DNA from: Cohnella sp. SGD-V74
GTDB taxonomy: Bacteria > Bacillota > Bacilli > Paenibacillales > Paenibacillaceae
Assembly: GCF_003001675.1 (NCBI RefSeq)
Contig: NZ_PVYW01000003.1
Coordinates: forward strand, 62,001-126,000
Direction: 5' to 3'
Length of the DNA stretch: 64,000 nucleotides
Below the pieces are notes generated by a model. The model made no database searches. It worked only from the letters and a program-made list of their open reading frames with translations, and had not been told where the DNA came from. Position 1 is the first letter of the stretch. Each line of letters opens with the position of its first letter. The position numbers and the translations under genes are program-made. Of the stretch, positions 8,823-17,448 are shown one piece after another.

Positions 8823-9698
8823 TTATCCTTTCACGGCGCCGATCATGACGCCCTTGACGAAGTACTTTTGCAGCAACGGATACACCACGAGCATAGGCAA
8901 TACCATCACCACAACGGCGGCCGCATTGACCATCTCCGGCGACAGCTGCAACTGCTCGGACGAACCCAGCGCATTTAACTGCGACAGCATCGTCTGACTT
9001 TGAATCATCTGCTGCACGAGTACCGCCATGTTGAATTTCGCCGGATCGTTGATGAACATCAGTACGTTGAAGAACGAGTTCCAATACCCCACGCCGTAAA
9101 ACAACGCCAGCGTCGCCAGCACCGGCATCGACAGCGGCAGCACGATGCGCAGCAAGTAACGCCACTCCCCGCAGCCGTCAATCCGCGAAGCTTCGTCGAT
9201 CTCGCTTGGAATGTTCTCGATGGAGGTACGGAGCACCAGCATGTTGAAGACGCTGACCAGACCGGGCAGCCACAGTGACCAATAGGTGTTGATCAGCTCC
9301 AGACTGCGGATCGTCATGTACGTGGGAATAAGTCCTCCCCCGAACAGCATCGTGAACACGATAGCGAACGTGTACATTCTTCTGCCGATAAAATACGAAC
9401 GCGTTAGCGGATAAGCGGCAAGCACCGTGAACGTCATGCTGAACAGGATGCCTGCGACAGTGATGTACGCGCTGTTCCACATGGCCCGAACGATCGGCGT
9501 TCCGTCGATCAACTGCCGATACGCCTCCAGCGAAGCATCGATCGGGAAGAGCGTCACCCGGCCAGATGCGACAGCTTGCAAGGAACTGGTGGACACCGAT
9601 ACGATATGTACGAGCGGCAACAGACACATGAGCGCCGCAACCGTCAACACCATGTAGACGCCAATCAGATAAATTCGTTCCCCCAGCGACGGTTTCAT
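8823..9698 (-). CDS. Carbohydrate ABC transporter permease, LplC/YtcP type
   Basis: 291 residues from the ATG at 9698 with GGGAGGTG five bases upstream. Six predicted membrane helices and the MalG-type EAA loop: EIDEASRIDGCGEWRYLLRI, with Gly and Asp at the ATPase-coupling site. The C-terminus VKGVMIGAVKG is the hallmark ending of this family. It forms the importer channel with the LplB-type protein encoded 13 bases upstream. Confidence 0.93.
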   Translation of the reverse strand: MKPSLGERIYLIGVYMVLTVAALMCLLPLVHIVSVSTSSLQAVASGRVTLFPIDASLEAYRQLIDGTPIVRAMWNSAYITVAGILFSMTFTVLAAYPLTRSYFIGRRMYTFAIVFTMLFGGGLIPTYMTIRSLELINTYWSLWLPGLVSVFNMLVLRTSIENIPSEIDEASRIDGCGEWRYLLRIVLPLSMPVLATLALFYGVGYWNSFFNVLMFINDPAKFNMAVLVQQMIQSQTMLSQLNALGSSEQLQLSPEMVNAAAVVVMVLPMLVVYPLLQKYFVKGVMIGAVKG

Positions 9699-9710
9699 AA
9701 GCACCTCCCG

Positions 9711-10604
9711 TTACCACAGTCCATTTCCGTATTTTCTTGCAATGGCGTTGGCGCCCAGCACCAGAATCAGGCCAACCAGCGATTCGAACAACCCTATGGC
9801 CGTAGTCAAGCTGAATTGAGCGCCCATCAGGCCAATCTTATAAATATAAGTGCTAATGACCTCGGAAATATCGGATACCGTCGAATTTTGCAGCATGTAC
9901 ACTTGATCGAAGCCCACTTCCATGACGCGTCCCATCGATAAGATAAACATCAGAGCAATGGTCGTGCGAATGCCCGGCAGCGTAACATGCCATAATTGCT
10001 TCCAGCGGGACGCGCCGTCCATGCTCGATGCTTCGTACAAGGACGGTTCGATGCTTGTCAGCGCTGCCAGATAGATGATCGCGCTGAAGCCCGCTTCCTT
10101 CCAGATGCCGGACCCTACGAAGATGGCCAGCCACGAGCCTTCCCGGTATAGGAACGGATAGCTCCGGCCGGTAAGGCTCTCCCATAGCCCGCTCACCACG
10201 CCGTTCTGCTGCGAGAAGATCGTCACCACAATTCCGCTCACGATAACCCATGAGAAGAAATGCGGAAGATATACCAGCGTCTGCACGATCTTCTTGAACC
10301 ACATGCGGCGGACTTCGTTCAACAGCACCGCCAGCAGAATCGGAAACGGAAATCCCGCCACGATGGACAGCAGGCTGAGCGCAAGCGTGTTGCGAATAAT
10401 CTGAATCGTGGTCGGCGTACTGAACAGCAGCTTGAAGTTGTCCAGTCCGACCCATGGACTATGGAGAATGCCGTCAGTAAAGTTGTATTTCTTGAAAGCG
10501 ATAATCGCCCCGTACATCGGAACATACTTGAATATTATGAAAAAGATAATGACTGGCGCAAACATCAAAATCAGCGGAACGTTCCTTCGCCAAACCCGGT
10601 GAAT
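9711..10604 (-). CDS. Carbohydrate ABC transporter permease, LplB type, apparent ATT start
   Basis: 297 residues if read from the ATT at 10604. The frame between a TGA at 10611-10613 and the first usual start (TTG 10568, ATG 10565) already encodes HRVWRRNVPLILM, which looks like the normal N-terminus of LplB/YtcO permeases (basic cytoplasmic segment, then helix 1 FAPVIIFFIIFKYVPMYG). A strong GGGGAGGTG lies 7 bases before the ATT and none precedes the TTG or ATG. Six membrane helices and the EAA motif (SSMDGASRWKQLWHVTLPGI) are intact. An ATT start is rare (known for infC), so a natural rare start and a base error must both be considered. It begins the operon, about 65 bases after the promoter at 10671-10699. 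Confidence 0.88.
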   Translation of the reverse strand: MHRVWRRNVPLILMFAPVIIFFIIFKYVPMYGAIIAFKKYNFTDGILHSPWVGLDNFKLLFSTPTTIQIIRNTLALSLLSIVAGFPFPILLAVLLNEVRRMWFKKIVQTLVYLPHFFSWVIVSGIVVTIFSQQNGVVSGLWESLTGRSYPFLYREGSWLAIFVGSGIWKEAGFSAIIYLAALTSIEPSLYEASSMDGASRWKQLWHVTLPGIRTTIALMFILSMGRVMEVGFDQVYMLQNSTVSDISEVISTYIYKIGLMGAQFSLTTAIGLFESLVGLILVLGANAIARKYGNGLW

Positions 10605-10670
10605 AGCGCTTCACCTCCCCCCAACGCGATCGTGATCGGTTATCCTGCAGGAATCGTCCGAACAACTCCG

Positions 10671-10699
10671 ACTATAAGGCACCGGCCTTTCCCTTTCAA
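10671..10699 (-). promoter_or_regulatory. SigA-type promoter of the sugar ABC operon
   Basis: On the minus strand: TTGAAA (10694-10699), a 17-base spacer and TATAGT (10671-10676). It sits between the terminator of the AraC-type regulator gene and the start of the permease gene. Regulation by the neighbouring AraC-type protein is likely from position, but I see no obvious operator. Confidence 0.7.
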
Positions 10700-10753
10700 T
10701 TTTCAATTTTCCCCGAATAAACAATTGCGGCGAAGGCGGCCAACAACGCCAAA

Positions 10754-10795
10754 CCGAAAAGCCGTCCTCATCTGCGGAAGAGGACGGCTTTTCGG
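10754..10795 (-). terminator. Terminator after the AraC-type regulator
   Basis: A 16-bp perfect stem, CCGAAAAGCCGTCCTC (10754-10769) with GAGGACGGCTTTTCGG (10780-10795), around a 10-base loop. The A/T pairs at the stem base supply the U-run. It separates the regulator gene from the ABC operon on the same strand. Confidence 0.8.
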
Positions 10796-10867
10796 CCTGG
10801 AGTGCGCTTACCGGGGCCGCTCTTGGAGGGCCGGGCAATTAACCTTTTTCCCCGATTAACAATTTCG

Positions 10868-13093
10868 TCATCCCATCGTGCGCTTCTTCCGGTACTCGCC
10901 GGGAGTCGTGCCGACGCACTTCTTGAACGTGCGGATAAACGAGATGACCTGCGGGTAACCGACTTGTTCGCCGATCGTCTGGACGGAAAGCTCGGTTTCG
11001 TTGAGCAGTCGCTTCGCTTCCGCCATGCGAAGCTCCATGACGTAATCGACGAACCGTTCGCCGGTGCTCGCCTTGAACAGCTTGCTGATGACTCGCGGAG
11101 CCAGCCCGAACTCGTCGCTCAGATGATCGAGGGAAATATCCGGGTTGGCGTAATTAAGTCGTAAATACGCGATAATCTGTTCCGTAGGATGGGATTGCGG
11201 CTGGTTATAGCGCCATTCCTTCAACGCTTCCGCCAACGAACGGAGAAATTCGCCCAACTCGCGCTGGATATCGTTGATCAGCTCTTTCTTTAACAAGGCA
11301 GCCGGGGAACAGCGCCGGAACGGTTCCATCCAGCACGCCACCAGTTCCTCCGGCATCTCGTTCATTTCCTTCTCGAGCGAGTAAAAAATATAATTGACGA
11401 CCTCCACCGTCTGTTCGCGGGAAAGCCCGTCCTCCCTGATCTCCCGAAACAGCCGATCGAACGCGTCTGTCCAGCCCGCATCGGCGGCGCGAACCAACTT
11501 CACCGTCGTCTTGGCCGTCTGCAGGTGCGCGTACAGATCCCCCTGGTATTTGAGCTTCCATTCGGACGCCGGATATACGCGGTTGTATCCGTGCAGCGTC
11601 CGGTACTGACCCGCCTGCATCGCGTCCAAGTAGGACTGGCGAACGTCTTCCATGTCGTTAGCGGTCGTTCCGATAGAGATCGATACGGTAAACTTGAGAT
11701 TCGTCGCTACCCAATCTTTGAGCTGGGCGGCGATGTCCAGCACGTTCGCCTGGTCACGCGCGTCGCCCAAATAGACAATCGAGCACAATTGGTCGGCTTC
11801 CTTCCATTCCGACCAGACGGAAACGCCGTGATTGCGGCAGATTTCCTCCAGCACGCCCTGCACGACGAACTTAAAGAGCGTCTGATCCCGCTTGCTGTAT
11901 TCGCCGCCGAACTGCTCCCGGTTATCGAGCACCGTGACGAGTACGATGGTCGAATCGAACGTCCCGGGAAGACCCAGCTCGCTTGCTTCCGTCTCCCATT
12001 CCGAATTCGACAGGGAGAAGGCCCCGGCAAGCAGCTCGTTAAACCAGTATCTTCTGCGGATGATGAGATCATCCTTATGCTTCGCCTCGAATTCGTTCGA
12101 CTTCTCCATCAGATTGTCCAGCGCCGTGGAGATGAACTGAAATTCGTTGTGATCCGAGCTTTTGCCCAACTGCAGCGTTCTCTTCAAGGCGTAGCGATCG
12201 ATTCTCATCATGATTTCTTCGATCGGCTTATAATTGCGGTGGGTTACGTAAGTAAGAATAAGAATGCTCAGCAAAATGACGATCAACGCGGGCAACGTCC
12301 AGCCGTTCAGAAAAACGGACATCAACTGCTGCTCGGATTCGGGAATGCCTACGGACAACGTCCAGCCGGTGTAATCCGATTCGATCCGGCTGATTCCCCA
12401 CGACGATTGCGGAGGCGCAGCGTTGACGAACATCGTCGAACCAAGAGCATCCGTCAGCTCCATGTAGCCGGCCGTATCCGAATTGATCCCTTTCAGGGCG
12501 CGCTGAACGGCGGAGAGCTGTACGTTGACGATGACCAGCCCTTTGCCGACGGCCGAAGTGATCGGCAGCGGCTTAACAAAGGAAACGACGTTCGTCGGAG
12601 TGTCCAACTGAAATTGGCGATACACCCGCGGAGACGTCCAGCCCTCCGATCCCCGAAGCTCGATCGATTCGGACAGGAATGCGCTGTCGGCGAACGCGTC
12701 TCCCGACTTGAACAACCCTCTGCTCGAAATCACTTCGTTATTGGAGGACTTGTACAAATATACGTCTCCCGTAAACGGGAACAGCGTTTTAATATCGGTC
12801 AACCGGTTGGAAATCTCCAGCATCGCATACGGCGGCAGCGTCTCCGGTTCATTCATGTAATCGATGATCGCCTCGTCGGTCAGCATTTGCTGCAGCACGA
12901 ATTCCTCGATCGTTTTCATCGAGGAATCCAGTACGCTGACAACGTGCGAAGCAAACAGCGCATTCGTATTTTGGATGCGAACCTTCGTCTCCGAAACCCA
13001 TTTGAGGTAGAAAAACAAAATCAGCAGGAGCACGAGAAACAGAAGAATCGGCGAATAGGAGAGCAGCATGCGGTAGAACCACTTTTTTCTCAT
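10868..13093 (-). CDS. Membrane-bound AraC-family regulator (YesN-like, two TM helices)
   Basis: 741 residues. A basic N-terminus and membrane helix (about 10-30) precede an extracellular Cache-like sensing region (about 35-270). A second helix (about 280-300, PALIVILLSILILTYVTH) leads into a cytoplasmic linker. The C-terminal 100 residues are an AraC double helix-turn-helix (DISLDHLSDEFGLAPRVISKLFK, then SVQTIGEQVGYPQVISFIRTFKKCVGTTPGEYRK). This architecture is common next to LplABC-type importers in Paenibacillaceae, where the outer domain senses the sugar and the inner domain activates the operon. The ABC operon lies just downstream on the same strand, beyond a terminator and its own promoter. 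Confidence 0.9.
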   Translation of the reverse strand: MRKKWFYRMLLSYSPILLFLVLLLILFFYLKWVSETKVRIQNTNALFASHVVSVLDSSMKTIEEFVLQQMLTDEAIIDYMNEPETLPPYAMLEISNRLTDIKTLFPFTGDVYLYKSSNNEVISSRGLFKSGDAFADSAFLSESIELRGSEGWTSPRVYRQFQLDTPTNVVSFVKPLPITSAVGKGLVIVNVQLSAVQRALKGINSDTAGYMELTDALGSTMFVNAAPPQSSWGISRIESDYTGWTLSVGIPESEQQLMSVFLNGWTLPALIVILLSILILTYVTHRNYKPIEEIMMRIDRYALKRTLQLGKSSDHNEFQFISTALDNLMEKSNEFEAKHKDDLIIRRRYWFNELLAGAFSLSNSEWETEASELGLPGTFDSTIVLVTVLDNREQFGGEYSKRDQTLFKFVVQGVLEEICRNHGVSVWSEWKEADQLCSIVYLGDARDQANVLDIAAQLKDWVATNLKFTVSISIGTTANDMEDVRQSYLDAMQAGQYRTLHGYNRVYPASEWKLKYQGDLYAHLQTAKTTVKLVRAADAGWTDAFDRLFREIREDGLSREQTVEVVNYIFYSLEKEMNEMPEELVACWMEPFRRCSPAALLKKELINDIQRELGEFLRSLAEALKEWRYNQPQSHPTEQIIAYLRLNYANPDISLDHLSDEFGLAPRVISKLFKASTGERFVDYVMELRMAEAKRLLNETELSVQTIGEQVGYPQVISFIRTFKKCVGTTPGEYRKKRTMG

Positions 13094-13191
13094 GACGAAC
13101 CTCGCTCAATCTTGGCAGATTAACAGTAGATTCGTCACAATCCGGCATTTCCCTTCCTGACGCCGAGAAATCTTTTCGCTGCCCTGTGCGT

Positions 13192-13380
13192 CTAGACGGT
13201 CTCCTCGCCTCCTAAATCCGTTGCTCCTTGATCCGCATGGCCAACGACAACCGCCTTCTGAACCATCGGCTCGTCGCCGATGAGACGCCCCCTGCCGCCC
13301 TGCTCGGGCGATGCCGCTTGACACCCTGCCAACGCCAAACCAACCAAACCTATGAGCACGATCGCACGCGCTTTTTTCAT
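13192..13380 (-). CDS. Small hypothetical lipoprotein
   Basis: 62 residues with GGAGGAAT 6-8 bases before the ATG. Lipobox LALAGC (Cys20), followed by only about 42 residues rich in Gly, Glu and Asp. No family recognised. It precedes the AraC-type regulator by about 100 bases on the same strand and could be an accessory of its sensing domain, but nothing shows that. The signal peptide and ribosome site make it a credible gene. Confidence 0.65.
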   Translation of the reverse strand: MKKARAIVLIGLVGLALAGCQAASPEQGGRGRLIGDEPMVQKAVVVGHADQGATDLGGEETV

Positions 13381-13512
13381 CCGTTATTCCTCCACCGCCG
13401 CCTTCCGTGAGCAGCCGTTTTATACTTTGGTACGCTTATAGACGCGCTGTTCAAAGAAAGGTTGCCGTTCGGACGATGGTAAGATTATCATTGGAAATCC
13501 GCATAAAAACAG

Positions 13513-13556
13513 GGCCGCTCCCCTCGTCTTCCGACGAAAAAGGAACCGCCCCTCGA
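13513..13556 (-). terminator. Imperfect hairpin after the GntR-type regulator
   Basis: Just after the stop of the regulator gene the minus strand reads GGGGCGGTTCC ... GGGGAGCGGCCC then TGTTTTT. The stem pairs only with several wobbles and a bulge, but its position and the U-run suggest the terminator of the lactate operon. Confidence 0.35.
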
Positions 13557-13559
13557 ACG

Positions 13560-14267
13560 TTAAATATACTTCGTCAAAATGTTCTCCACATGCTCCAGAT
13601 GGCGCTTCATCGTCTGCGAGGCCAGCTCGGGATCGCGCAGACGAACGGCCTCGTAGATCGCGGAATGCTCCCGGTACAGCCGCTCGGCGACTTCCTGATT
13701 GGAGTAAATCTCGACTCTGCGGATGTCGCGGATCGCCGTCTCCAGCTGGCCGACGATCGATTCGAACAGTCGGACCATGATCGAATTGTGCGTCGCCTTG
13801 GCCAGCGTGAGATGGAACAGCACGTCCGTCCGCTCCCCTTCCAGCTCCTGTCCGATCGCCTGCCCCATCGCGCTCATCAACGCTGCGAATCCGGCCAGAT
13901 CGGCGTCCGTGCGCTTGACGGCCGCGATAGCGGCGTTGGACACTTCCAGCGATTGCCGCGCTTCGAGCAGGTCGAGCAGAACGCCGCGGTTCAGCCGCAG
14001 CGAATCCAGCTCCGGCACGGCGACCTCTGCCGGAGCGTTATGGACGACCCGGCAGCCGCCGCCTTGCCGAATCTCGATGAGACCCATCGCCTTCAGTGCG
14101 CTTAACGCCTCGCGGGTCGTCGAGCGGCCTACGCCGAATCGCTCCGACATTTCCTTGGTCGAAGGAAGCTTGTCGCCGACCTTAAACGTGCCGTCCAGAA
14201 TCATCCGCATGAGCTGATCCTTGATCTCCTCGTAATGATTCCGTTTCGTCAACCGGGTCATTTCCAT
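13560..14267 (-). CDS. lutR: FadR/GntR-family regulator of lactate utilisation (LutR-like)
   Basis: 235 residues. N-terminal winged helix (about 10-75): GDKLPSTKEMSERFGVGRSTTREALSALKAMGLIEIRQGGG. The C-terminal FCD all-helical ligand domain (about 85-230) shows the metal/ligand His pattern HLTLAKATHNS ... REHSAIYEAV ... MKRHLEHV. It is the last gene after lutA, lutB and lutC, 18 bases after lutC's stop, so it is probably an autoregulated lactate-responsive repressor like Bacillus LutR. The symbol rests on family plus position. Confidence 0.85.
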   Translation of the reverse strand: MEMTRLTKRNHYEEIKDQLMRMILDGTFKVGDKLPSTKEMSERFGVGRSTTREALSALKAMGLIEIRQGGGCRVVHNAPAEVAVPELDSLRLNRGVLLDLLEARQSLEVSNAAIAAVKRTDADLAGFAALMSAMGQAIGQELEGERTDVLFHLTLAKATHNSIMVRLFESIVGQLETAIRDIRRVEIYSNQEVAERLYREHSAIYEAVRLRDPELASQTMKRHLEHVENILTKYI

Positions 14268-14285
14268 ACGCTCGCGCGCCTCCCT

Positions 14286-15017
14286 CTAACCGACGAGCAG
14301 AGCGTATACGATGCCGGGACCATGCACGCCGATCGTCAAGTCGTTCTCGATATCCGAAGACCGGCTCGGCCCGGAAATAAAATGAATGCCCGCCGGCAGG
14401 TTTTCCCGTCCGGCCGCATCGAACTTCTCCATCACTTCGCCCAGCCTCGTCTTCAGGCGGTCAAGCGGAATAATCGCGATCAGCACGGTCGGCAGCAAGC
14501 TGACCGAACGTCCCTTATCCTTCGAAGACAGCACGACCATCGAGCTCGTGTACGCCGCCGCATGATCGACGAGCACGACGCCGATGTCGGCTTCCGCGGA
14601 ACGCGCCTTCCAGTTCTCTTCGGTATCGGTGTTCCACACCGAGATTTTCGCCTCCGGCAGACGCTCCTCCAGTCCCAGGGCGGCAAGCCCCGGCTCGTTC
14701 TGGCGGATGATGTATTTCGCGTCCAGTTCGTTCGCCTTGTCCGTGATGAATCTTTGCACGTCCTCCATCGACGACAACCGTTCGACGTGTCCGCCCACGC
14801 TTTTGAAGTTTTCCGTAAACCGCTCGATGCGTTCCTGCTCGGTCCACTCGTAGGCGTTCCAGAAGTCCGGAGCGCCGCGGAACGGATGCTTCGGCGCTTC
14901 GTTGACCATGGGCCGTCTCAGCTTGGATGAGATGTGGCCAATGAACTTGAGCTGCTTGGCGCGGGATTTCTCTTCCATCTCCTTCAACCATTGCTCCTGC
15001 ATATTAGCTGTGTCCAT
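14286..15017 (-). CDS. lutC: Lactate utilisation protein LutC
   Basis: 243 residues of the LUD (LutC/YkgG) family, overlapping the end of lutB by 14 bases. Visible family features: IGHISSKLRRP near the start, ADIGVVLVDHAAAYTSSMVVLSS in the middle, and the characteristic FISGPSRSSDIENDLTIGVHGPG near the C-terminus. With LutA and LutB it forms the cytoplasmic iron-sulfur L-lactate oxidation complex that turns lactate into pyruvate. Confidence 0.95.
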   Translation of the reverse strand: MDTANMQEQWLKEMEEKSRAKQLKFIGHISSKLRRPMVNEAPKHPFRGAPDFWNAYEWTEQERIERFTENFKSVGGHVERLSSMEDVQRFITDKANELDAKYIIRQNEPGLAALGLEERLPEAKISVWNTDTEENWKARSAEADIGVVLVDHAAAYTSSMVVLSSKDKGRSVSLLPTVLIAIIPLDRLKTRLGEVMEKFDAAGRENLPAGIHFISGPSRSSDIENDLTIGVHGPGIVYALLVG

Positions 15018-16527
15018 GTCCGTGCGTCCCTCCGTTCTTGCGGCTCTGAACCGCCTGCTCCATCCGCCGCTTGATATCCGGCGACATCTCCTTGAGGCCT
15101 TCGCGGATTTCAGCGTCGAGCGTCGCCCACTGCTGGCGGAAGCTCTTCTTCGGCAGCGTAGGCGTCACGCGGTACGTGTTCCAGCCTTTGAGCGGACCTA
15201 TCTTCAGCCGGATGCCTCCGTCTCTGGCTACGAACTTCTGTCCGATCTTGCCGAGCTTCAGCACCGTGCTCATCCGTCCGGACTTCGAGAACAACGTTGC
15301 GAAGCCTTTCATTCCCGCGTCCTCCAGCTTGTTGCTGTGGCCGGCTTCCACCTTGCGCCTGCGCAAATAGACCAGCATATCATGAAGCGGAATTTTCACA
15401 GGACAAGCCTCGTAGCAAGCTCCGCACAAGCTCGAAGCGTTGGCGATGTCGTCCCATTCGGCGATGTTCTTGTTGAGGGACGGCGTCAGCACCGCGCCGA
15501 TCGGACCGCTGTAAGTACCGCCGTAGGCGTGGCCGCCGATATGACGGTACACCGGGCAGGCGTTCAAGCAGGCTCCGCAGCGAATGCAGTTCAGCAGCTC
15601 CTGGAACTCCGGGTCCCCGAGCTGCAGCGAGCGTCCGTTGTCGACGATGATGATATGCATTTCGTCCGGACCGTCGGCGTCTTCGGAGCGCCGCGGACCG
15701 GTAATGCCCGACATGTACATCGTCAGCTTCTGGCCGGTCGCCGAACGCGGAAGCAGCGTCGCCATGACCTCAAGGTCGGCCCACGACGGAATGATCCGCT
15801 CCATGCCCATCAGCGTAATTTGCGTCTTCGGCAGCGTCGTCACCATCCGGGCGTTGCCTTCGTTCTCGAACAGCACCATCGAACCGGTCTCCGCGATCGC
15901 GAAGTTGCAGCCCGTCATGCCGATATCGGCTTCGAGAAATTTCGAGCGCAGCCTTCTGCGCACGTATCCGGCCAATATTTTCGTATCGGCCTCGAGCGTC
16001 TCGCCTGCATCCTCCGACAGCAGCTCGGCGATCTGGTAGCGGTTTTTATGGATGGCCGGGATAATAATGTGGGAAGGCGGTTCGTCGGCCAACTGGATAA
16101 TGTACTCTCCGAGGTCGGTCTCAATCGCCTCCACGCCGATTTTCTCCAGCGCCGCGTTCAGATGAAGCTCCTCCGACACCATCGACTTCGATTTAACGAC
16201 GGTTTTTGCGCTTACCCTTTCGGCAATCGCCATCGAGATGTCGACCGCCTCCTGCGCGGTTTCCGCGAAATGCACGTGAACGCCGTTGGCGCGCGCGTTC
16301 TCGACGAACAGGTTCAAATAATAATCGAGATGCGCAATCGTATGAAGACGGATCTGGCGGCCTCGTTCGCGCCATTCCTCCCAGTTGCCGTGCTCCTTCA
16401 TCGCTTGCAGCTTGCCGTTCTTCAGCCGCTCCGTCGTGAACTTGACCGCTTTGCGCAGGAAGTCGTTGTTCAGCGCCAGCTCCGCGCGTTCTTTGACCGT
16501 CGCTCCGCCCTTGGCTCCATGGCTCAT
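15004..16527 (-). CDS. lutB: L-lactate oxidation iron-sulfur protein LutB
   Basis: 507 residues, longer than average for the family but typical of Paenibacillaceae LutB. LUD domain in the N-terminal half (SKSMVSEELHLN, FLEADIGMTGCNFAIAETG). Two 4Fe-4S ferredoxin motifs follow: CIRCGACLNACPVYR (about residue 312) and CGACYEACPVKIPLHD (about 366). The C-terminus is basic and ends in a His/Gly-rich stretch (GGTHGHGHS) that may be flexible. It starts one base after the lutA stop. It carries electrons in the lactate to pyruvate reaction. Confidence 0.95.
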   Translation of the reverse strand: MSHGAKGGATVKERAELALNNDFLRKAVKFTTERLKNGKLQAMKEHGNWEEWRERGRQIRLHTIAHLDYYLNLFVENARANGVHVHFAETAQEAVDISMAIAERVSAKTVVKSKSMVSEELHLNAALEKIGVEAIETDLGEYIIQLADEPPSHIIIPAIHKNRYQIAELLSEDAGETLEADTKILAGYVRRRLRSKFLEADIGMTGCNFAIAETGSMVLFENEGNARMVTTLPKTQITLMGMERIIPSWADLEVMATLLPRSATGQKLTMYMSGITGPRRSEDADGPDEMHIIIVDNGRSLQLGDPEFQELLNCIRCGACLNACPVYRHIGGHAYGGTYSGPIGAVLTPSLNKNIAEWDDIANASSLCGACYEACPVKIPLHDMLVYLRRRKVEAGHSNKLEDAGMKGFATLFSKSGRMSTVLKLGKIGQKFVARDGGIRLKIGPLKGWNTYRVTPTLPKKSFRQQWATLDAEIREGLKEMSPDIKRRMEQAVQSRKNGGTHGHGHS

Positions 16528-16528
16528 C

Positions 16529-17251
16529 TTATCGCACCCCTTCGTAGAGCAGCTCGGCCAAGTGCATCACTTTGACCGGCTCGTTCCGGTAACGCAGGTT
16601 GCCCGCGATGTTCATCAAGCAGGCCATGTCGAGCCCGACGAGCACTTCCGCTTCCGTCTCTTTGACGTGATCGCTCTTCTCGCTCACCATCGCGCCGGAA
16701 ATGTCCGACATCTTGACCGCGAACGTTCCCCCGAACCCGCAGCAATCTTCCGCATGCGGCAGCGGAACGAACTCCAGCCCTTTGACACGGGTCATCAGCG
16801 CCATCGGCTCGTCCTTGATGCCCATCAGGCGGCTGCCGTGACAGGAAGGATGATACGTGACCTTGTGCCGGAACGTCGCGCCCACATCGGTCACGCCGAG
16901 CACGTTCACGAGAAACTGGGTGAACTCGTACGTCTTGCTCTGCAGCGCCAGCGCCTTGTCCAGCATCGCCGGATCGTTCTCGAACAGCTTCGGGTAGTGA
17001 TGAATCATGCCCGTGCAGGAGCCGGACGGCGCGATGACGAAGTCGCTGTCTTCGAACGCTTCGATAATCGTTTTCGCGGTCGTCCGCGCTTCGTTCCAAT
17101 ACCCGCTGTTGAAGGCGGGTTGACCGCAGCACGTCTGGATAGGCGGAAATTCCAGCGTGACGCCGTATCTGGCCAGCAGGCGGACCATCGCTTCCCCGAC
17201 CCGGGGATAGATGGCGTCGCTCAGGCAAGTAATGAACAAAGAGACTTTCAT
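16529..17251 (-). CDS. lutA: Lactate utilisation protein LutA (CCG-domain protein)
   Basis: 240 residues with AAAGGGG about 9 bases upstream. Two CCG domains, each with a cysteine pair for iron-sulfur binding: TCCGQPAFNSG (about residue 40) and AEDCCGFGGTFAVKM (about 170). Family-typical heterodisulfide-reductase-like subunit of the LutABC L-lactate dehydrogenase complex. First gene of the operon; an inverted repeat at 17293-17309 upstream could be the LutR operator. Confidence 0.95.
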   Translation of the reverse strand: MKVSLFITCLSDAIYPRVGEAMVRLLARYGVTLEFPPIQTCCGQPAFNSGYWNEARTTAKTIIEAFEDSDFVIAPSGSCTGMIHHYPKLFENDPAMLDKALALQSKTYEFTQFLVNVLGVTDVGATFRHKVTYHPSCHGSRLMGIKDEPMALMTRVKGLEFVPLPHAEDCCGFGGTFAVKMSDISGAMVSEKSDHVKETEAEVLVGLDMACLMNIAGNLRYRNEPVKVMHLAELLYEGVR

Positions 17252-17292
17252 GCTGCCGCACCCCTTTCGTATCTCTTTTCATATTATCAGGT

Positions 17293-17309
17293 TATCAGAC
17301 AAGTTGATA
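17293..17309. promoter_or_regulatory. Candidate operator upstream of lutA
   Basis: TATCA-GACAAGT-TGATA is an inverted repeat in an AT-rich stretch about 45 bases before the lutA start. A further TATCAG at 17285-17290 repeats one half-site. GntR/FadR-type regulators bind short palindromes of this size. The region also holds TATAAT-like sequence on the minus strand. Assignment to LutR is inference. Confidence 0.4.
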
Positions 17310-17448
17310 GCGTAATTATAACAAATGGGCGCTTTCGCTGCCCCCGACATCGCGAAAAAGCGTTCCCGAAGCACGCGCCCCTGCCTATCCTTTCATTTGC
17401 CTCGGACAAGTATGCGCGCCTCTCGGGAATCGCTTATTCCGGTCGCCG

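Noticed and set aside
11525..13123. Long plus-strand open frame opposite the AraC-type regulator, and similar long frames opposite rhaA, rhaEW, lutB and the stalk-domain gene.
   Set aside because: They are antisense shadows of high-GC genes, with Arg/His-rich nonsense composition and no ribosome sites.
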